From the NCBI RefSeq assembly GCF_039543385.1, contig NZ_BAABJQ010000011.1, positions 62,001 to 126,000 on the forward strand: DNA of 64,000 bases. The letters are read 5' to 3'. The stretch comes from Rugosimonospora acidiphila (lineage in GTDB: Bacteria > Actinomycetota > Actinomycetes > Mycobacteriales > Micromonosporaceae). Positions 1 to 8,073 of this stretch are shown one piece after another; position 1 is the first letter of the stretch; the number at the start of each line of letters is the position of its first letter. Under the pieces are notes generated by a model that saw only the letters and a program-made list of their open reading frames with translations, searched no databases and was not told the DNA's origin. Made by a program: the position numbers and the translations under genes.

Positions 1-219
1 TCCGGTGCCTTCGTCCCCACCGGCACCATGCCCGGCTGGTTGCAGGCCTTCACCGCCAACCAACCCATGACGCACATCGTGTCGACCCTGCGCGGCCTGC
101 TGACCGGTACTCCGATCGGCGACCACGGCTGGATAGCGCTCGCCTGGTGCGCCGGTGGCGCGGTGGCCGGGTATCTCTGGGCCCGGGCGGCCTACAACAA
201 ACGGCGAACCGGCAGGTGA
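1..219 (+). CDS. ABC-2 type transporter permease, C-terminal end (partial)
   Basis: The frame is open from the first base, so this is the 3' end of a gene that starts upstream. The 72 visible residues begin SGAFVPTGTMPGWLQAF and end with a hydrophobic stretch (WIALAWCAGGAVAGYL) followed by a short basic tail. The pattern AFVPT..MP.WLQ.F..NQP..H.V..LR.LL.G is characteristic of the last periplasmic loop and final helix of DrrB-like ABC-2 permeases, which form the membrane channel of drug or lipid exporters. The partner ATPase should lie upstream, outside the window. An internal ATG at 28 is not the real start, because the family signature begins before it. Confidence 0.75.
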   Translation, partial: SGAFVPTGTMPGWLQAFTANQPMTHIVSTLRGLLTGTPIGDHGWIALAWCAGGAVAGYLWARAAYNKRRTGR

Positions 220-359
220 CGCGATCCCGACGGTGAGCGCCCGGCCTCTCGACGCGCGCTGGGTCGTGGAAGTAGACTCAGCGCGCTCCTAGCTACGTCT
301 GTCAATGGAATTCAGGGGGACGGGTTGCTGTACTACCTGATGCGCACGGACGGTCGGCG

Positions 360-1220
360 ATGACGGCGGCGGTCACTGGCACCGCCCGGCGGATGTGGAC
401 CGTGTTCGAGCCGGTGCACGGGGTCATCTACTCCGGGGCCGCCAAGCCGGCGCTGGAGGAGGCCGGCCTGCGCGGGTTCTGGCGCGGCTACTTCGCGGCC
501 CGGTCGTCGCCGATGGGCGCCGTGGGCCCGGCACCGGTGGTGGCCGCGTTCTTCAGCTTCGCGCCCAGTGTTGTCTTTCGCGCGCTGCCCGACATCTGGC
601 AGCGAGCCACCCCAGAGCGGGCGCTGGTGGCCCGGCAGCGCGCCGCCCTCGACGCGCTGCGCGCGACCGCGGGCCTCACCGACGAGACGATCGGGCCGCT
701 GGCCGGGGCGGTGGACCTGCTGGTCGAGGCAGCCGCGGCGGCGGAGCACTCCGGACGGGTACTGGGTGCGGCCAACGCCGCGCTGCCCACCCCCGACGAG
801 CCGGTGGCTCGGCTCTGGCACGCGGCCACCGTGCTGCGCGAGCACCGCGGCGACGGCCACGTGGCCGCTCTGGTCGCGGCCGGAATCTCCGGCCTGGAGG
901 CGCTGATCCTGCGCGCCGGGCTCGACCTGTCCCGTGAGGTGCTCCAGGCTGCCCGAGGCTGGACCGACGAGCAGTGGCAGGCCGCCGCCGACGGGCTGGT
1001 CGAGCGCGGCCTGCTCGACGCCGGCGGCCGGACCACGGCGGCCGGCGCCCAGCTGTACCGGGAGGCCGAGGACGTGACCGACCGGCGTGCCGAGGGACCG
1101 TGGCGCGCCCTCGGCGCGCGGGCGGCCGAACGGCTGGTCGAGTCGCTGGCAACGGTGGCGGCGGCGTGCCGCGCCGATTCGCCGCTGCCCAACCTGCTCG
1201 GGCTGCCCCCGGTCGGCTGA
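360..1220 (+). CDS. SalK/SCO6745 family winged-helix-like protein
   Basis: A 286-residue soluble protein. Its N-terminus (RRMWTVFEPVHGVIYSGA) and the later GFWRGYFAARSSPMG segment match the SCO6745/SalK family of actinobacteria. Members carry a C-terminal helix-turn-helix-like region (here about residues 205-245, GWTDEQWQAAADGLVERGLLD), but their biochemical role is unsettled. It is monocistronic, with 140 bases between it and the ABC permease. No strong Shine-Dalgarno precedes the ATG; an ATG 20 bases upstream is out of frame and stops at once. A perfect hairpin follows the stop codon. Confidence 0.75.
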   Translation: MTAAVTGTARRMWTVFEPVHGVIYSGAAKPALEEAGLRGFWRGYFAARSSPMGAVGPAPVVAAFFSFAPSVVFRALPDIWQRATPERALVARQRAALDALRATAGLTDETIGPLAGAVDLLVEAAAAAEHSGRVLGAANAALPTPDEPVARLWHAATVLREHRGDGHVAALVAAGISGLEALILRAGLDLSREVLQAARGWTDEQWQAAADGLVERGLLDAGGRTTAAGAQLYREAEDVTDRRAEGPWRALGARAAERLVESLATVAAACRADSPLPNLLGLPPVG

Positions 1221-1238
1221 GGCGGCATCGTAGACGTG

Positions 1239-1268
1239 GGGATGGGGTGGCCGCGGCCACCCCATCCC
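1239..1268. terminator. Bidirectional terminator, 30-bp perfect palindrome
   Basis: Bases 1239-1268 form a perfect 15-bp-armed palindrome (GGATGGGGTGGCCGC and its complement). It sits between the stop codon of the plus-strand SalK-like gene (1220) and the stop of the minus-strand gene (1280). There is no long T tract, as is common in high-GC actinobacteria. Its position between convergent genes fits a two-way terminator. Confidence 0.7.
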
Positions 1269-1279
1269 GGCTGGTCGGC

Positions 1280-2161
1280 TCAGATCTCGAGCAGCTGGTC
1301 CAGCAGGTCGCGGTACCGGCGCACCGCGACGCGCAACTCCTCGGTGTCGCCCGCCGTCGCGGACTGCCAGCCGGCCAGCGCGTCGCACCGCCGGTTCAAC
1401 GCGTCGTGCAGGGTCGACACGACGTCGTTGGTGAGCACGCGTGCCTCCTCGGCGGCACCGCGCGGGTCGTCCACGAAGCGCATCTGCAGCCGCTGCCAGC
1501 GGTCGCGGAAGTCGTCGGCCGCGCCGGACTCGAACAGGGCGGCCATCGGCTGCTCGGCCACCTCGCCGGGCATCAGCTCGCCGTCGCCCCGGCGCCCGTC
1601 CGCCCGCTGTCCGGGCGCGATCGCCTCGCCGGGCATCGCTTCTCCGGCAGGCATCGCCTCTCCGGCAGGCATCGCGTCATTGGCGGGCATCGCGTCGTTG
1701 GCGGGCATCGCCTCACCGGTAGGCGGGGACGGAACGTGCGCCGTGCCGATCGCCGGCTCGTCTGTGTCGGCATCCGTTCGCTCGTCGGCGCGGGCCCGCT
1801 CATCGGCGTGCGCTCGCTCCTCCGCCTCCGCCCGGTCCCCGGCAGTCAAACGCTCGTCGGCATCCGCCCGATCGTCGGCATCCGCTCGATCCTCGTCCAA
1901 CCCGGACCTGTCGACGCCTTCCGGGTCATCGACGTCTACCGGGTCATCTACGTCTACCGGGTCATGGACGTCTACCGGTTCATCGACGGTCGCCGGTCCG
2001 GCCGTTGCCGTCGATTCGTCGACCGGGCGAGTCTCGTCGATGGCGCCCGCGTGCGCGCCGTGCGGGCCCTCGGCCGGGTCGCGCGGCGCCGGGACCGCCC
2101 CGGTCGCCTGGTCGGACGCGTCAGTCGGTCGGTACTGCCAGGCATGCGGCTTGTCGCGCAT
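1280..2161 (-). CDS. Low-complexity protein with C-terminal FVD-P-R helical domain
   Basis: A 293-residue protein of unknown function. Residues 1-180 are acidic and low-complexity, with runs of DDPVDVDDPVDV, ADERADADERA and a five-residue repeat MPAND/MPAGE (six copies, visible as 15-bp DNA repeats near 1625-1715). Residues 190-293 form a probably helical domain with the pattern W..LQMRFVDDPRGAAEEA..L followed by RRYRDLLDQLLEI. The same domain occurs in the gene immediately upstream (2188-2913), so the two are paralogous. The gap of 26 bases suggests one transcript. Unlike its neighbour it has no membrane segment. Confidence 0.6.
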   Translation of the reverse strand: MRDKPHAWQYRPTDASDQATGAVPAPRDPAEGPHGAHAGAIDETRPVDESTATAGPATVDEPVDVHDPVDVDDPVDVDDPEGVDRSGLDEDRADADDRADADERLTAGDRAEAEERAHADERARADERTDADTDEPAIGTAHVPSPPTGEAMPANDAMPANDAMPAGEAMPAGEAMPGEAIAPGQRADGRRGDGELMPGEVAEQPMAALFESGAADDFRDRWQRLQMRFVDDPRGAAEEARVLTNDVVSTLHDALNRRCDALAGWQSATAGDTEELRVAVRRYRDLLDQLLEI

Positions 2162-2187
2162 GAGAGTCCTCCTCGTTCGTCAGTTGC

Positions 2188-2913
2188 TCAGCGGGCGGTG
2201 GCGCCGGACCGAGGCCCATCGGTCCGCCGCGTCGGTTCGGTCTGCCGCGTCGGTTCGGTTCGCTGCGCGGGTTCGGTTCGCTGGGTCGGTTCGGTTCGCC
2301 GGGTCGGCTCCGTCAGGTCGGTCGGTTCGGTCCGCTGCGTCGGCTCGGTCATTTCGGTCGGCGCGGGTTGGGTCCGCGGTGCCGTTTCGTCGCCGAGCAG
2401 TTCGTCGAAGAGGGCCCGGTAGTGCATCAGGGCCTGGCGCAGCTGCTCGGTGCTCGCCTCGCCGCGCTCGTTGCGCTGGAAGACGTCGTGCGCGTCGCGG
2501 TAGTGGCCCAGCGTCTGGGCGTGCTCGACCGACAGCGTGGCGAACCGCTCGTCATAGTCCTCGGTCGGGTACCCGATCTCCCGCAGCAGCCGGGTGACCA
2601 GCTCATCGCCGGCGCGTACGGCGTCGCGCGGCGAGTCCACGAAACGGGTCTGCACGTCCTGCCAGGCGGCGGCGTACTCCGCCCGGGCGGGCGCCGGCAG
2701 CGGCCGGAGATCGAGCTCGGCGTGCCTGCGCTCACGCTCCCGCAGCTCGTGCTCTGCGGCCGAGCGGCTGGGCTGCTCGGCGACGACGCGCTCGTACTCC
2801 GGCCCGAAGCGCTGGCGCAGGGCGCGCCGGCGAGCCGACGCCACCGCCAGGGCGACGATCGCGGCGACTACCACGATGACGACGATCAGGATGACTATCT
2901 GAGCAGTGGTCAT
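2188..2913 (-). CDS. Single-pass membrane protein with FVD-P-R domain and TEPT repeats
   Basis: 241 residues. The ATG at 2913 is chosen because AAAGGAGGAGGT lies just upstream. A strong N-terminal transmembrane helix (IVILIVVIVVVAAIVALAVA) is followed by a basic stop-transfer segment, so the rest is probably cytoplasmic. The central helical domain contains W.DVQTRFVDSPRDAV and QALMHYRALFDELLGDE. The tail (about 185-235) is a run of degenerate six-to-nine-residue repeats of the form TEPT(Q/R)RTEP. This architecture (TM helix, helical domain, disordered tail) recurs in actinomycete proteins of unknown function; I assign no role. It leads a two-gene minus-strand unit with the downstream paralogue. 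Confidence 0.65.
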   Translation of the reverse strand: MTTAQIVILIVVIVVVAAIVALAVASARRRALRQRFGPEYERVVAEQPSRSAAEHELRERERRHAELDLRPLPAPARAEYAAAWQDVQTRFVDSPRDAVRAGDELVTRLLREIGYPTEDYDERFATLSVEHAQTLGHYRDAHDVFQRNERGEASTEQLRQALMHYRALFDELLGDETAPRTQPAPTEMTEPTQRTEPTDLTEPTRRTEPTQRTEPAQRTEPTRQTEPTRRTDGPRSGATAR

Positions 2914-2999
2914 GACGACCTCCTCCTTTAGTGGAGGTATTCCCGCCAAGGCCCTGAATCCAAACAGTCCGCCGCTCCCGGGTCGCGTATCGTCACCCG

Positions 3000-3905
3000 G
3001 TGCGCGAACTCGTCGTGCTGGGTACCGCCAGCCAAGCCCCCACCCGCCTGCGTAACCACAACGGGTACCTGCTGCGCTGGGACGGCGAGGGGATGTTGTT
3101 CGATCCCGGCGAGGGCACTCAGCGGCAGATGCTGTTCGCCGGGGTCAGTGCCACCGACGTCACCCGGATCTGCCTGACCCACTTCCACGGTGATCACTGT
3201 CTCGGCGTGCCGGGTGTGGTCCAGCGGCTGTCGCTCGACCGGGTGGCCCGGCCGGTGTACGCGCACTATCCGGCCGAGGGGGAGTCCTACTTCGCACGGC
3301 TGCGGCACGCCTCGTCGTTCTACGAGACCGCCGATCTGCGCCAGGAGCCGATCGGCGGGGACGGCCCGGTGGCAACGGGCGAGTTCGGCACCCTGTCGGC
3401 GCGCCGGCTGGAGCATCCGGTGGACTGCTACGGGTACCGGCTGGTGGAGCCGGACGGCCGCCGGATGGTGCCCGAGCGGCTCGCCGAGGCCGGCGTGGCC
3501 GGGCCGGACATCGGCCGGCTGCAGCGCGAGGGCAGCCTGAGCGTGGCCGGCCGGACCGTGCGGCTGGAGCAGGTGAGCGAGCCTCGGCGCGGCCAGCGCT
3601 TCGCGTTCGTGATGGACACCCGGCTGTGCGACAACGTGTTCGCGCTCGCCGACGGGGTGGACATGCTGGTCATTGAGGCGACGTTCCTGGACGAGGACGC
3701 GAAGCTGGCCGAGGACTTCGGCCACCTGACCGCGGCGCAGGCGGGACGGGTCGCGGCCGAGTGCGGCGTACGGCTGCTGGTGCTCACGCACTTCTCGCAG
3801 CGGTACACCGACCCGACCGCGTTCGGCGCCGAGGCGGCCCGGCACTTCGACGGGCAGATAGTCGTGGCCGCCGACCTGGCCCGGGTGCCGGTGCCGCCGC
3901 GCTAG
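3000..3905 (+). CDS. rnz: Ribonuclease Z (tRNA 3' endonuclease)
   Basis: A 301-residue metallo-beta-lactamase-fold protein from a GTG start. It should process the 3' end of tRNA precursors in the cytoplasm. The zinc-binding signature LTHFHGDH supplies H61, H63, D65 and H66. The N-terminal GTASQAPT and the segment FDPGEGTQRQM are typical of the short bacterial RNase Z. The later segments FVMDTRLCDNV, EATFLDEDAKLAEDFGHLTAAQA and LVLTHFSQRY are the conserved C-terminal motifs. The stop overlaps the 3' end of the convergent MFS gene by four bases. Confidence 0.92.
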   Translation: MRELVVLGTASQAPTRLRNHNGYLLRWDGEGMLFDPGEGTQRQMLFAGVSATDVTRICLTHFHGDHCLGVPGVVQRLSLDRVARPVYAHYPAEGESYFARLRHASSFYETADLRQEPIGGDGPVATGEFGTLSARRLEHPVDCYGYRLVEPDGRRMVPERLAEAGVAGPDIGRLQREGSLSVAGRTVRLEQVSEPRRGQRFAFVMDTRLCDNVFALADGVDMLVIEATFLDEDAKLAEDFGHLTAAQAGRVAAECGVRLLVLTHFSQRYTDPTAFGAEAARHFDGQIVVAADLARVPVPPR

Positions 3906-5377
3906 TGCGCGGGCTCGTCCTGCCGGGGCCGCGTCGGCAGCAGGAAGGCCGTGACGAAGGTGAGCGCGAGCAGCCCGAGCTCGATCCAGATAGCGGTCTG
4001 GATGCCGTGCTCGACGGTGCTCGGTACCGGGCCCCGCGGGCCGATCTTCATGGTGTTGAAGAAGACCGTGCCCAGGATCGCTATGCCCAGCGCGCCGCCG
4101 AACTGCTGGACGGCGTTGAGCGTGCCGGACGCGGAGCCCATCTCGTGTTCCTCGACGCCGGCCAGGATGAGGTCGAAGAACGGCGCCATGAGCAGGCCGG
4201 TCCCGATGCCCGAGATGGCCAGCGCCGGTGCCACGTGCCACGGGGTGACCCCCGCCGTGCCGGCCGAGTGCAGGATGACCGCGAACAGCGCGATCCCGGC
4301 CGTCATGACGACCAGCCCCACGTGCAGGAGCCGGCGGCCCAGCTTCGCGGTGAGCCCGGCGCTCGCCAGCCCGAAACCGACGATCATGCCGGCCGCCTGC
4401 GGTACCGCGGTGAGCCCCGTCTTGAGCGGGGAGTCGTGCAGGCCGATCTGGAGGTAGAGGCTGAACACCAGGGAGAAGCCGATCATCGCGGAGAAGAACG
4501 CGCCGCCGGCCAGCAGCCCGCCGGTGAAGGCGCGCTTGGCGAACAGGGATGGGGTCACCAGCGGCTCGCCGCCGCGCCGCTGCACGCCCCTGGTGTACCA
4601 ACCGAACAGGCCGAAGGTGACGGCACCGGCGGCCATCAGCGGGTACGTCCACAGTGGCCAGCCGAGGTCGCGGCCCTCCACCAGCGGGTAGATGACCATG
4701 AAAGCGCCGGCCGACAGGATGGCCACGCCGGCCAGGTCCAGCCGGGTGGCGTGGCTCGCGCGGCTGGCGGGCAGGAACTTCACCGCGCCCAGCACCGCGA
4801 GGATGCCCAGCGGCAGGTTGATAAGGAAGATCATGCGCCAGCCGATGCCGAAGTAGTCGGCGGTGACCAGCCACCCGGCCAGGATCGGTCCGCCGACCGC
4901 GGACAGGCCCATGACCGGGCCGAAGGCGCCGAACGCGGCACCCAACTCCTTCGGGTCGAACATCTCCCGGATCATGCCGAGCCCCTGCGGCAGCATGACG
5001 GCGCCGAACAGCCCCTGGGCGACCCGGGCGGCGATCAGCATGCCCGGATCCTGGGCGAACGCGCAGGCCAGCGATGAGGCGGCGAACCCGGCGGCGCCGA
5101 TGATGAACATGCGCCGGCGGCCGAACAGGTCGCCGAGCCGGCCGCCGGTGACCAGGCCGACGGCCATGGCGAGGGTGTACGCGGCGCCGAGCCACTGGAT
5201 GAGGCTCTCCGTGCCGCCGAGGCCGGCCCGGATCGACGGCCCGGCGATCGTGGTGACGAGGGCGTCCAGCAGGTCCATGACCTCGGCGGCGAGGATCACG
5301 AAGAGGCCGGCCCAGCGCCAGCGATAGGGCTGGGTGGCAGGCGGGTCGAGGGCGGTCGAGGGTGTGGTGAGGGTCAT
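3902..5377 (-). CDS. MFS drug-efflux transporter (DHA2, 14-TM type)
   Basis: 491 residues with about 14 hydrophobic helices. The motif GGRLGDLFGRRRMF (motif A, after helix 2) and the antiporter-like helix 5 region place it in the DHA2/EmrB-QacA drug:proton antiporter group; the substrate is unknown. The start at 5377 (MTLTTPS) is preferred over an upstream in-frame ATG because GGGGAG sits five bases before it. The gene diverges from a TetR-family repressor gene. The 113-bp intergenic region carries five regularly spaced palindromic sites, so expression is probably controlled by that repressor. Its 3' end overlaps rnz by four bases. Confidence 0.9.
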   Translation of the reverse strand: MTLTTPSTALDPPATQPYRWRWAGLFVILAAEVMDLLDALVTTIAGPSIRAGLGGTESLIQWLGAAYTLAMAVGLVTGGRLGDLFGRRRMFIIGAAGFAASSLACAFAQDPGMLIAARVAQGLFGAVMLPQGLGMIREMFDPKELGAAFGAFGPVMGLSAVGGPILAGWLVTADYFGIGWRMIFLINLPLGILAVLGAVKFLPASRASHATRLDLAGVAILSAGAFMVIYPLVEGRDLGWPLWTYPLMAAGAVTFGLFGWYTRGVQRRGGEPLVTPSLFAKRAFTGGLLAGGAFFSAMIGFSLVFSLYLQIGLHDSPLKTGLTAVPQAAGMIVGFGLASAGLTAKLGRRLLHVGLVVMTAGIALFAVILHSAGTAGVTPWHVAPALAISGIGTGLLMAPFFDLILAGVEEHEMGSASGTLNAVQQFGGALGIAILGTVFFNTMKIGPRGPVPSTVEHGIQTAIWIELGLLALTFVTAFLLPTRPRQDEPAH

Positions 5378-5392
5378 TTGGTCTCCCCGTTC

Positions 5393-5478
5393 CAAACATC
5401 GTTCGTTGTGGCGAACGTCGTACGTTCAGCGAACACCGTACCGCCAGCGAACATCGTTCGTCCAGGGAACAGCGTTCG
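5393..5478. promoter_or_regulatory. Five-copy 18-bp operator array between MFS and TetR genes
   Basis: Five 13-bp near-palindromic cores of the form CGAAC-NN-CGTNCG start at 5393, 5412, 5430, 5448 and 5466, giving a spacing of 19, 18, 18 and 18 bases. The core at 5448-5460 (CGAACATCGTTCG) is a perfect palindrome around its central base. The array fills the intergenic region between the divergent efflux and TetR genes, ending 15 bases from the MFS start and 12 from the TetR start. Any promoter for either gene must lie inside it. Binding by the adjacent TetR protein is inferred from position and symmetry. Confidence 0.7.
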
Positions 5479-5490
5479 CCGGGGAGTACG

Positions 5491-6231
5491 ATGCACGACA
5501 TGGCCGAAGACCTGCCCGTACCCGGGTGGAAACCCACGCGCCAGCCGTCGCGCACGCGCCCGGCGCTGTCCCGCAACGCGATAGTGGACGTGGCGCTGCG
5601 GCTGGTCGACGCCGACGGGCTGGAAGGCGTGAGCATGCGGCGGGTCGCCGAGGAGTTGGGCACCGGCCCCGCCTCGCTGTACGCCCACGTGGCGAACAAG
5701 GAGGAGCTGCTGGAGCTGGTGCACGACCGGGTGCTCGGCGAGGTCGAGTTGCCCGAGCCCGATCCGGAGCACTGGCGGGAGCAGTTGCGCGCGGTGGCGA
5801 TGAGCGCCTTCCGGGTCTATGTCGCGCACCGCGACATCTCCCGGGTGAGCCTGGCCAACATCCCGACCGGCCTCAACGGGCTGCGGATGGGTGAGGGGCT
5901 GATGGCGATCATGCTCGCCGGCGGGGTGCCGCCGCAGGTCGCGGCGTACGCCATCGATCGCCTGGCGCTCTACATCGCGGCGGACGCGTACGAGGGAGCG
6001 ATCTTCAGCAAGCGGCGCACCGCGACGGGGCAGTCGCACGAGGAGTACGCGCAGGCCTACTACGACGGCGTCCGGTCGTTCTTCACCAGCCTGCCGCCGG
6101 AGCGGTTTCCGCTGCTGAGCAAGCACGTCGACCTGCTGATGTCCGGCGACAGCGGCCAGCGCTTCGAGTTCGGTCTGGACATGTTCATCCGCAGCCTGGC
6201 GACCTACGTCGAGCCGCGCGACGCCGCCTAG
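5491..6231 (+). CDS. TetR/AcrR family transcriptional repressor
   Basis: 246 residues. The TetR helix-turn-helix lies at about 30-75 (IVDVALRLVDADGLEGVSM, then RRVAEELGTGPASLYAHV). The C-terminal ligand-binding domain is helical and resembles the TetR_C group that pairs with antibiotic pumps. It is divergent from the MFS exporter and probably represses both genes through the operator array. An in-frame ATG at 5500 is an alternative start. The 3' end overlaps a small minus-strand frame by four bases. Confidence 0.88.
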   Translation: MHDMAEDLPVPGWKPTRQPSRTRPALSRNAIVDVALRLVDADGLEGVSMRRVAEELGTGPASLYAHVANKEELLELVHDRVLGEVELPEPDPEHWREQLRAVAMSAFRVYVAHRDISRVSLANIPTGLNGLRMGEGLMAIMLAGGVPPQVAAYAIDRLALYIAADAYEGAIFSKRRTATGQSHEEYAQAYYDGVRSFFTSLPPERFPLLSKHVDLLMSGDSGQRFEFGLDMFIRSLATYVEPRDAA

Positions 6232-6389
6232 CCGACCGGCTCGGCGTGCACCGCGTCGAGCCGGTGCCGGACGTTCGCCAGCGCGCCGGCCGCGTTGAGG
6301 ACGGCCGGGGCCCCGAAGGCGTCGGTCTCGAACAGGGCCCGGGCCCGTTCGACGGTCGTCCGATTCCCCGTGATCAACCAGGTTCGCAT
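6228..6389 (-). CDS. Small protein with SDR-like N-terminus (possible gene remnant)
   Basis: A 53-residue frame preceded by GGAGGGGTG eight bases before the ATG. It starts MRTWLITGNRTTVERA, which recalls the first beta strand of short-chain dehydrogenases (typically WLITGASSGLG), but the glycine-rich dinucleotide loop is absent and the frame ends after 53 codons. It is either a short independent protein or a degraded dehydrogenase fragment. An AT-rich segment with a spaced inverted repeat lies just upstream. Confidence 0.4.
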   Translation of the reverse strand: MRTWLITGNRTTVERARALFETDAFGAPAVLNAAGALANVRHRLDAVHAEPVG

Positions 6390-6432
6390 GACCACACCCC
6401 TCCGCGTCCAGGTCGGCGGAGCGAGCGTAGCG

Positions 6433-6475
6433 AGATTATGTAACCGAGGCAAATTTTAAATCAGGTAATGACTTT
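6433..6475. promoter_or_regulatory. AT-rich region with spaced inverted repeat
   Basis: A strongly AT-rich stretch (GCAAATTTTAAATCAGG and following bases) is flanked by the inverted arms AACCGAG and CTCGGTT. It stands out from the GC-rich surroundings and lies upstream of the small minus-strand frame at 6389 and downstream of the gene ending at 6507. It is most likely a promoter or operator; no regulator is assigned. Confidence 0.35.
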
Positions 6476-6506
6476 AACTCGGTTGCCCCATGGACCCGAT
6501 CGCCGG

Positions 6507-7469
6507 TCACCACCGGTCCCGTCCGGCGTCGCGCTCCAGCTCGTCGGCGGCGACCTGGGCCTCCATGGCGGCGTCCACCGCCTCCTGGGTGATGGCGGCC
6601 GCGGCCACCTCGGCGACGTTCAACCGCTCGCCGGCCACCCGGGCGGCCGCCACCGCGATGTCGTACCGGCGGCGGATCTCGCCCTCTCGCGCGGCCAGCC
6701 GCTCGGCCCGGTGCGCCAGCGCCTCCTGGGCGGGATCCCGCTCACCGGCCCGGGCGAAGACCGCCCGCAGCTCGTCAATGGACAGCTCACCGCGCCGGTA
6801 CGCGGCCAGCGCGGCACTCTCCACCTCGCGCCGGCGCAGCCGCTCCGGCTCGGTCGGCCGCGCGGGCTGCCCGGCGCGTACGGCGCGCAGCGCCTCGGCG
6901 TACTCGAGCCGGGCCTCGTCGTACTCGGCCTCGATCGCGGTCCGGTCCGCCTCGGCCTCGGCGTACTCGAGCCGGGCCTCGTCGACGGCCTCGGCCGCCC
7001 GTTCGGCCCGGCCCTCGCTGGCGGCGGCGTGCGCGGCCAGCTCGCGTGCCTGTTCGCGCAGCGACTCGATGGGCGGCGATCCGATGGGCGGCGATTCGAT
7101 GGGCACCGGCCCGAGAGGCAGCGGCCTGACCCCCGGCTCCGGCCCGAACCCAGGTTCCGGCCCGGCCTGCGGCTTCGGTCGGGTGGCGGTGCCGGGCTGC
7201 GTCCCGTCAGCCGGCTCCTCAAGCCCGTCAAGCCCGTCAAGCCCGTCAAGCCCGTCGAGCCCGTCGAGCCCGTCGAGCCCGCTCAGCCCGTCGAGCCCGG
7301 CCGGGGCGGGGAGGTGTGGCCGAGCCGGGTCGTGGCCGGGCCGCGCGCCCTCGACGCCTCGTCGGTCCGTGGCGGCCCGGCGGGCCCGCCGCGACAGGAT
7401 GAGCGCGACCAGTGCCACGAGCCCGGCCAGGCAGACCGCCAGGGCCACCACGAGGATGTCGCGGATCAT
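6507..7469 (-). CDS. Membrane-anchored coiled-coil protein with GLD repeats
   Basis: 320 residues, starting MIRDILVVALAVCLAGLVALV, an N-terminal membrane anchor. A linker at about 60-90 is made of tandem GLD triplets (nine-base DNA repeats near 7219-7300), followed by a Pro/Gly stretch. Residues 160-320 are Ala/Glu/Arg-rich with heptad character and two copies of DEARLEYAEA, suggesting a long coiled coil. It is the last gene of a minus-strand unit, 34 bases after the FMN-binding protein gene. Function unknown; a scaffolding or envelope role is only a guess. Confidence 0.6.
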   Translation of the reverse strand: MIRDILVVALAVCLAGLVALVALILSRRARRAATDRRGVEGARPGHDPARPHLPAPAGLDGLSGLDGLDGLDGLDGLDGLDGLEEPADGTQPGTATRPKPQAGPEPGFGPEPGVRPLPLGPVPIESPPIGSPPIESLREQARELAAHAAASEGRAERAAEAVDEARLEYAEAEADRTAIEAEYDEARLEYAEALRAVRAGQPARPTEPERLRRREVESAALAAYRRGELSIDELRAVFARAGERDPAQEALAHRAERLAAREGEIRRRYDIAVAAARVAGERLNVAEVAAAAITQEAVDAAMEAQVAADELERDAGRDRW

Positions 7470-7503
7470 GCGGGCGCCGGTGAGAACGTCGTTGGGTGCG
7501 CGG

Positions 7504-8025
7504 TCACCTCTGGAAATGGGCGCTGTCCAGGGCGGCCTGCAGCGACTGCGCATAACCGTCGCTGGTGATCGTCGCACCGGTGATCGCGTCGATCCGCCCG
7601 CTCTGCGCCGTCAGCACCTCCTGGCGCAGCCGGGGCACCGCGTACGAGTTGATGTTCTGGTCCATCGAGGTGCCGTCGGGTACCTGCAGCGCGATCACGT
7701 CGGTGATCTTCCCGGTGGAGATGGTCACCTGCACCTGCACCGGTCCCCAGATGGTCTTCGCGACCTTGCCGTTGACCACCGTCTCGGTCGGGCGGGTCGG
7801 CGACGCCGACGCGCCGGGTGCGCCCGAGGCGCCCGGCACGGACTGGCCGGCGGGCGCGGCCTGACCGGTGGGCGGCCCGCCCGCGGCGATGGGCTGCCCC
7901 GACACGATGCCCGGCGCGTTCGCGCCCGGACGGGTGGAGTTGGTCGAGTTCAGGCTCGTCTTGTAGCTGAACAGCAGCACCACCACGACGACAGTGGCCA
8001 CCAGCCACAGGCTTATCCGCCGCAC
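7504..8025 (-). CDS. Membrane-anchored FMN-binding domain protein
   Basis: 173 residues with an N-terminal membrane anchor (LWLVATVVVVVLLFSY), a Pro/Gly/Ala linker, and a C-terminal FMN-binding domain (about 90-173). The motif AITGATITSDGYAQSLQAAL matches the S/T-GAT-x-T flavinylation site, where FMN is attached to threonine through a phosphoester by ApbE-type transferases. It sits 48 bases downstream of a ferric-reductase-like gene, its expected electron donor or partner at the membrane. No ApbE gene is visible in this window. Confidence 0.85.
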   Translation of the reverse strand: MRRISLWLVATVVVVVLLFSYKTSLNSTNSTRPGANAPGIVSGQPIAAGGPPTGQAAPAGQSVPGASGAPGASASPTRPTETVVNGKVAKTIWGPVQVQVTISTGKITDVIALQVPDGTSMDQNINSYAVPRLRQEVLTAQSGRIDAITGATITSDGYAQSLQAALDSAHFQR

Positions 8026-8073
8026 GTCGGCCGCCTCCTCAACCTCGATCGCACCGTAACCTCGATCGCACCG

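Noticed and set aside
2928..5699. Long minus-strand open frame of 923 codons across rnz and the MFS gene
   Set aside because: Its translation is Arg/Pro/His-rich with no family motifs, while rnz and the MFS transporter on other frames have complete signatures. It is a high-GC shadow frame.
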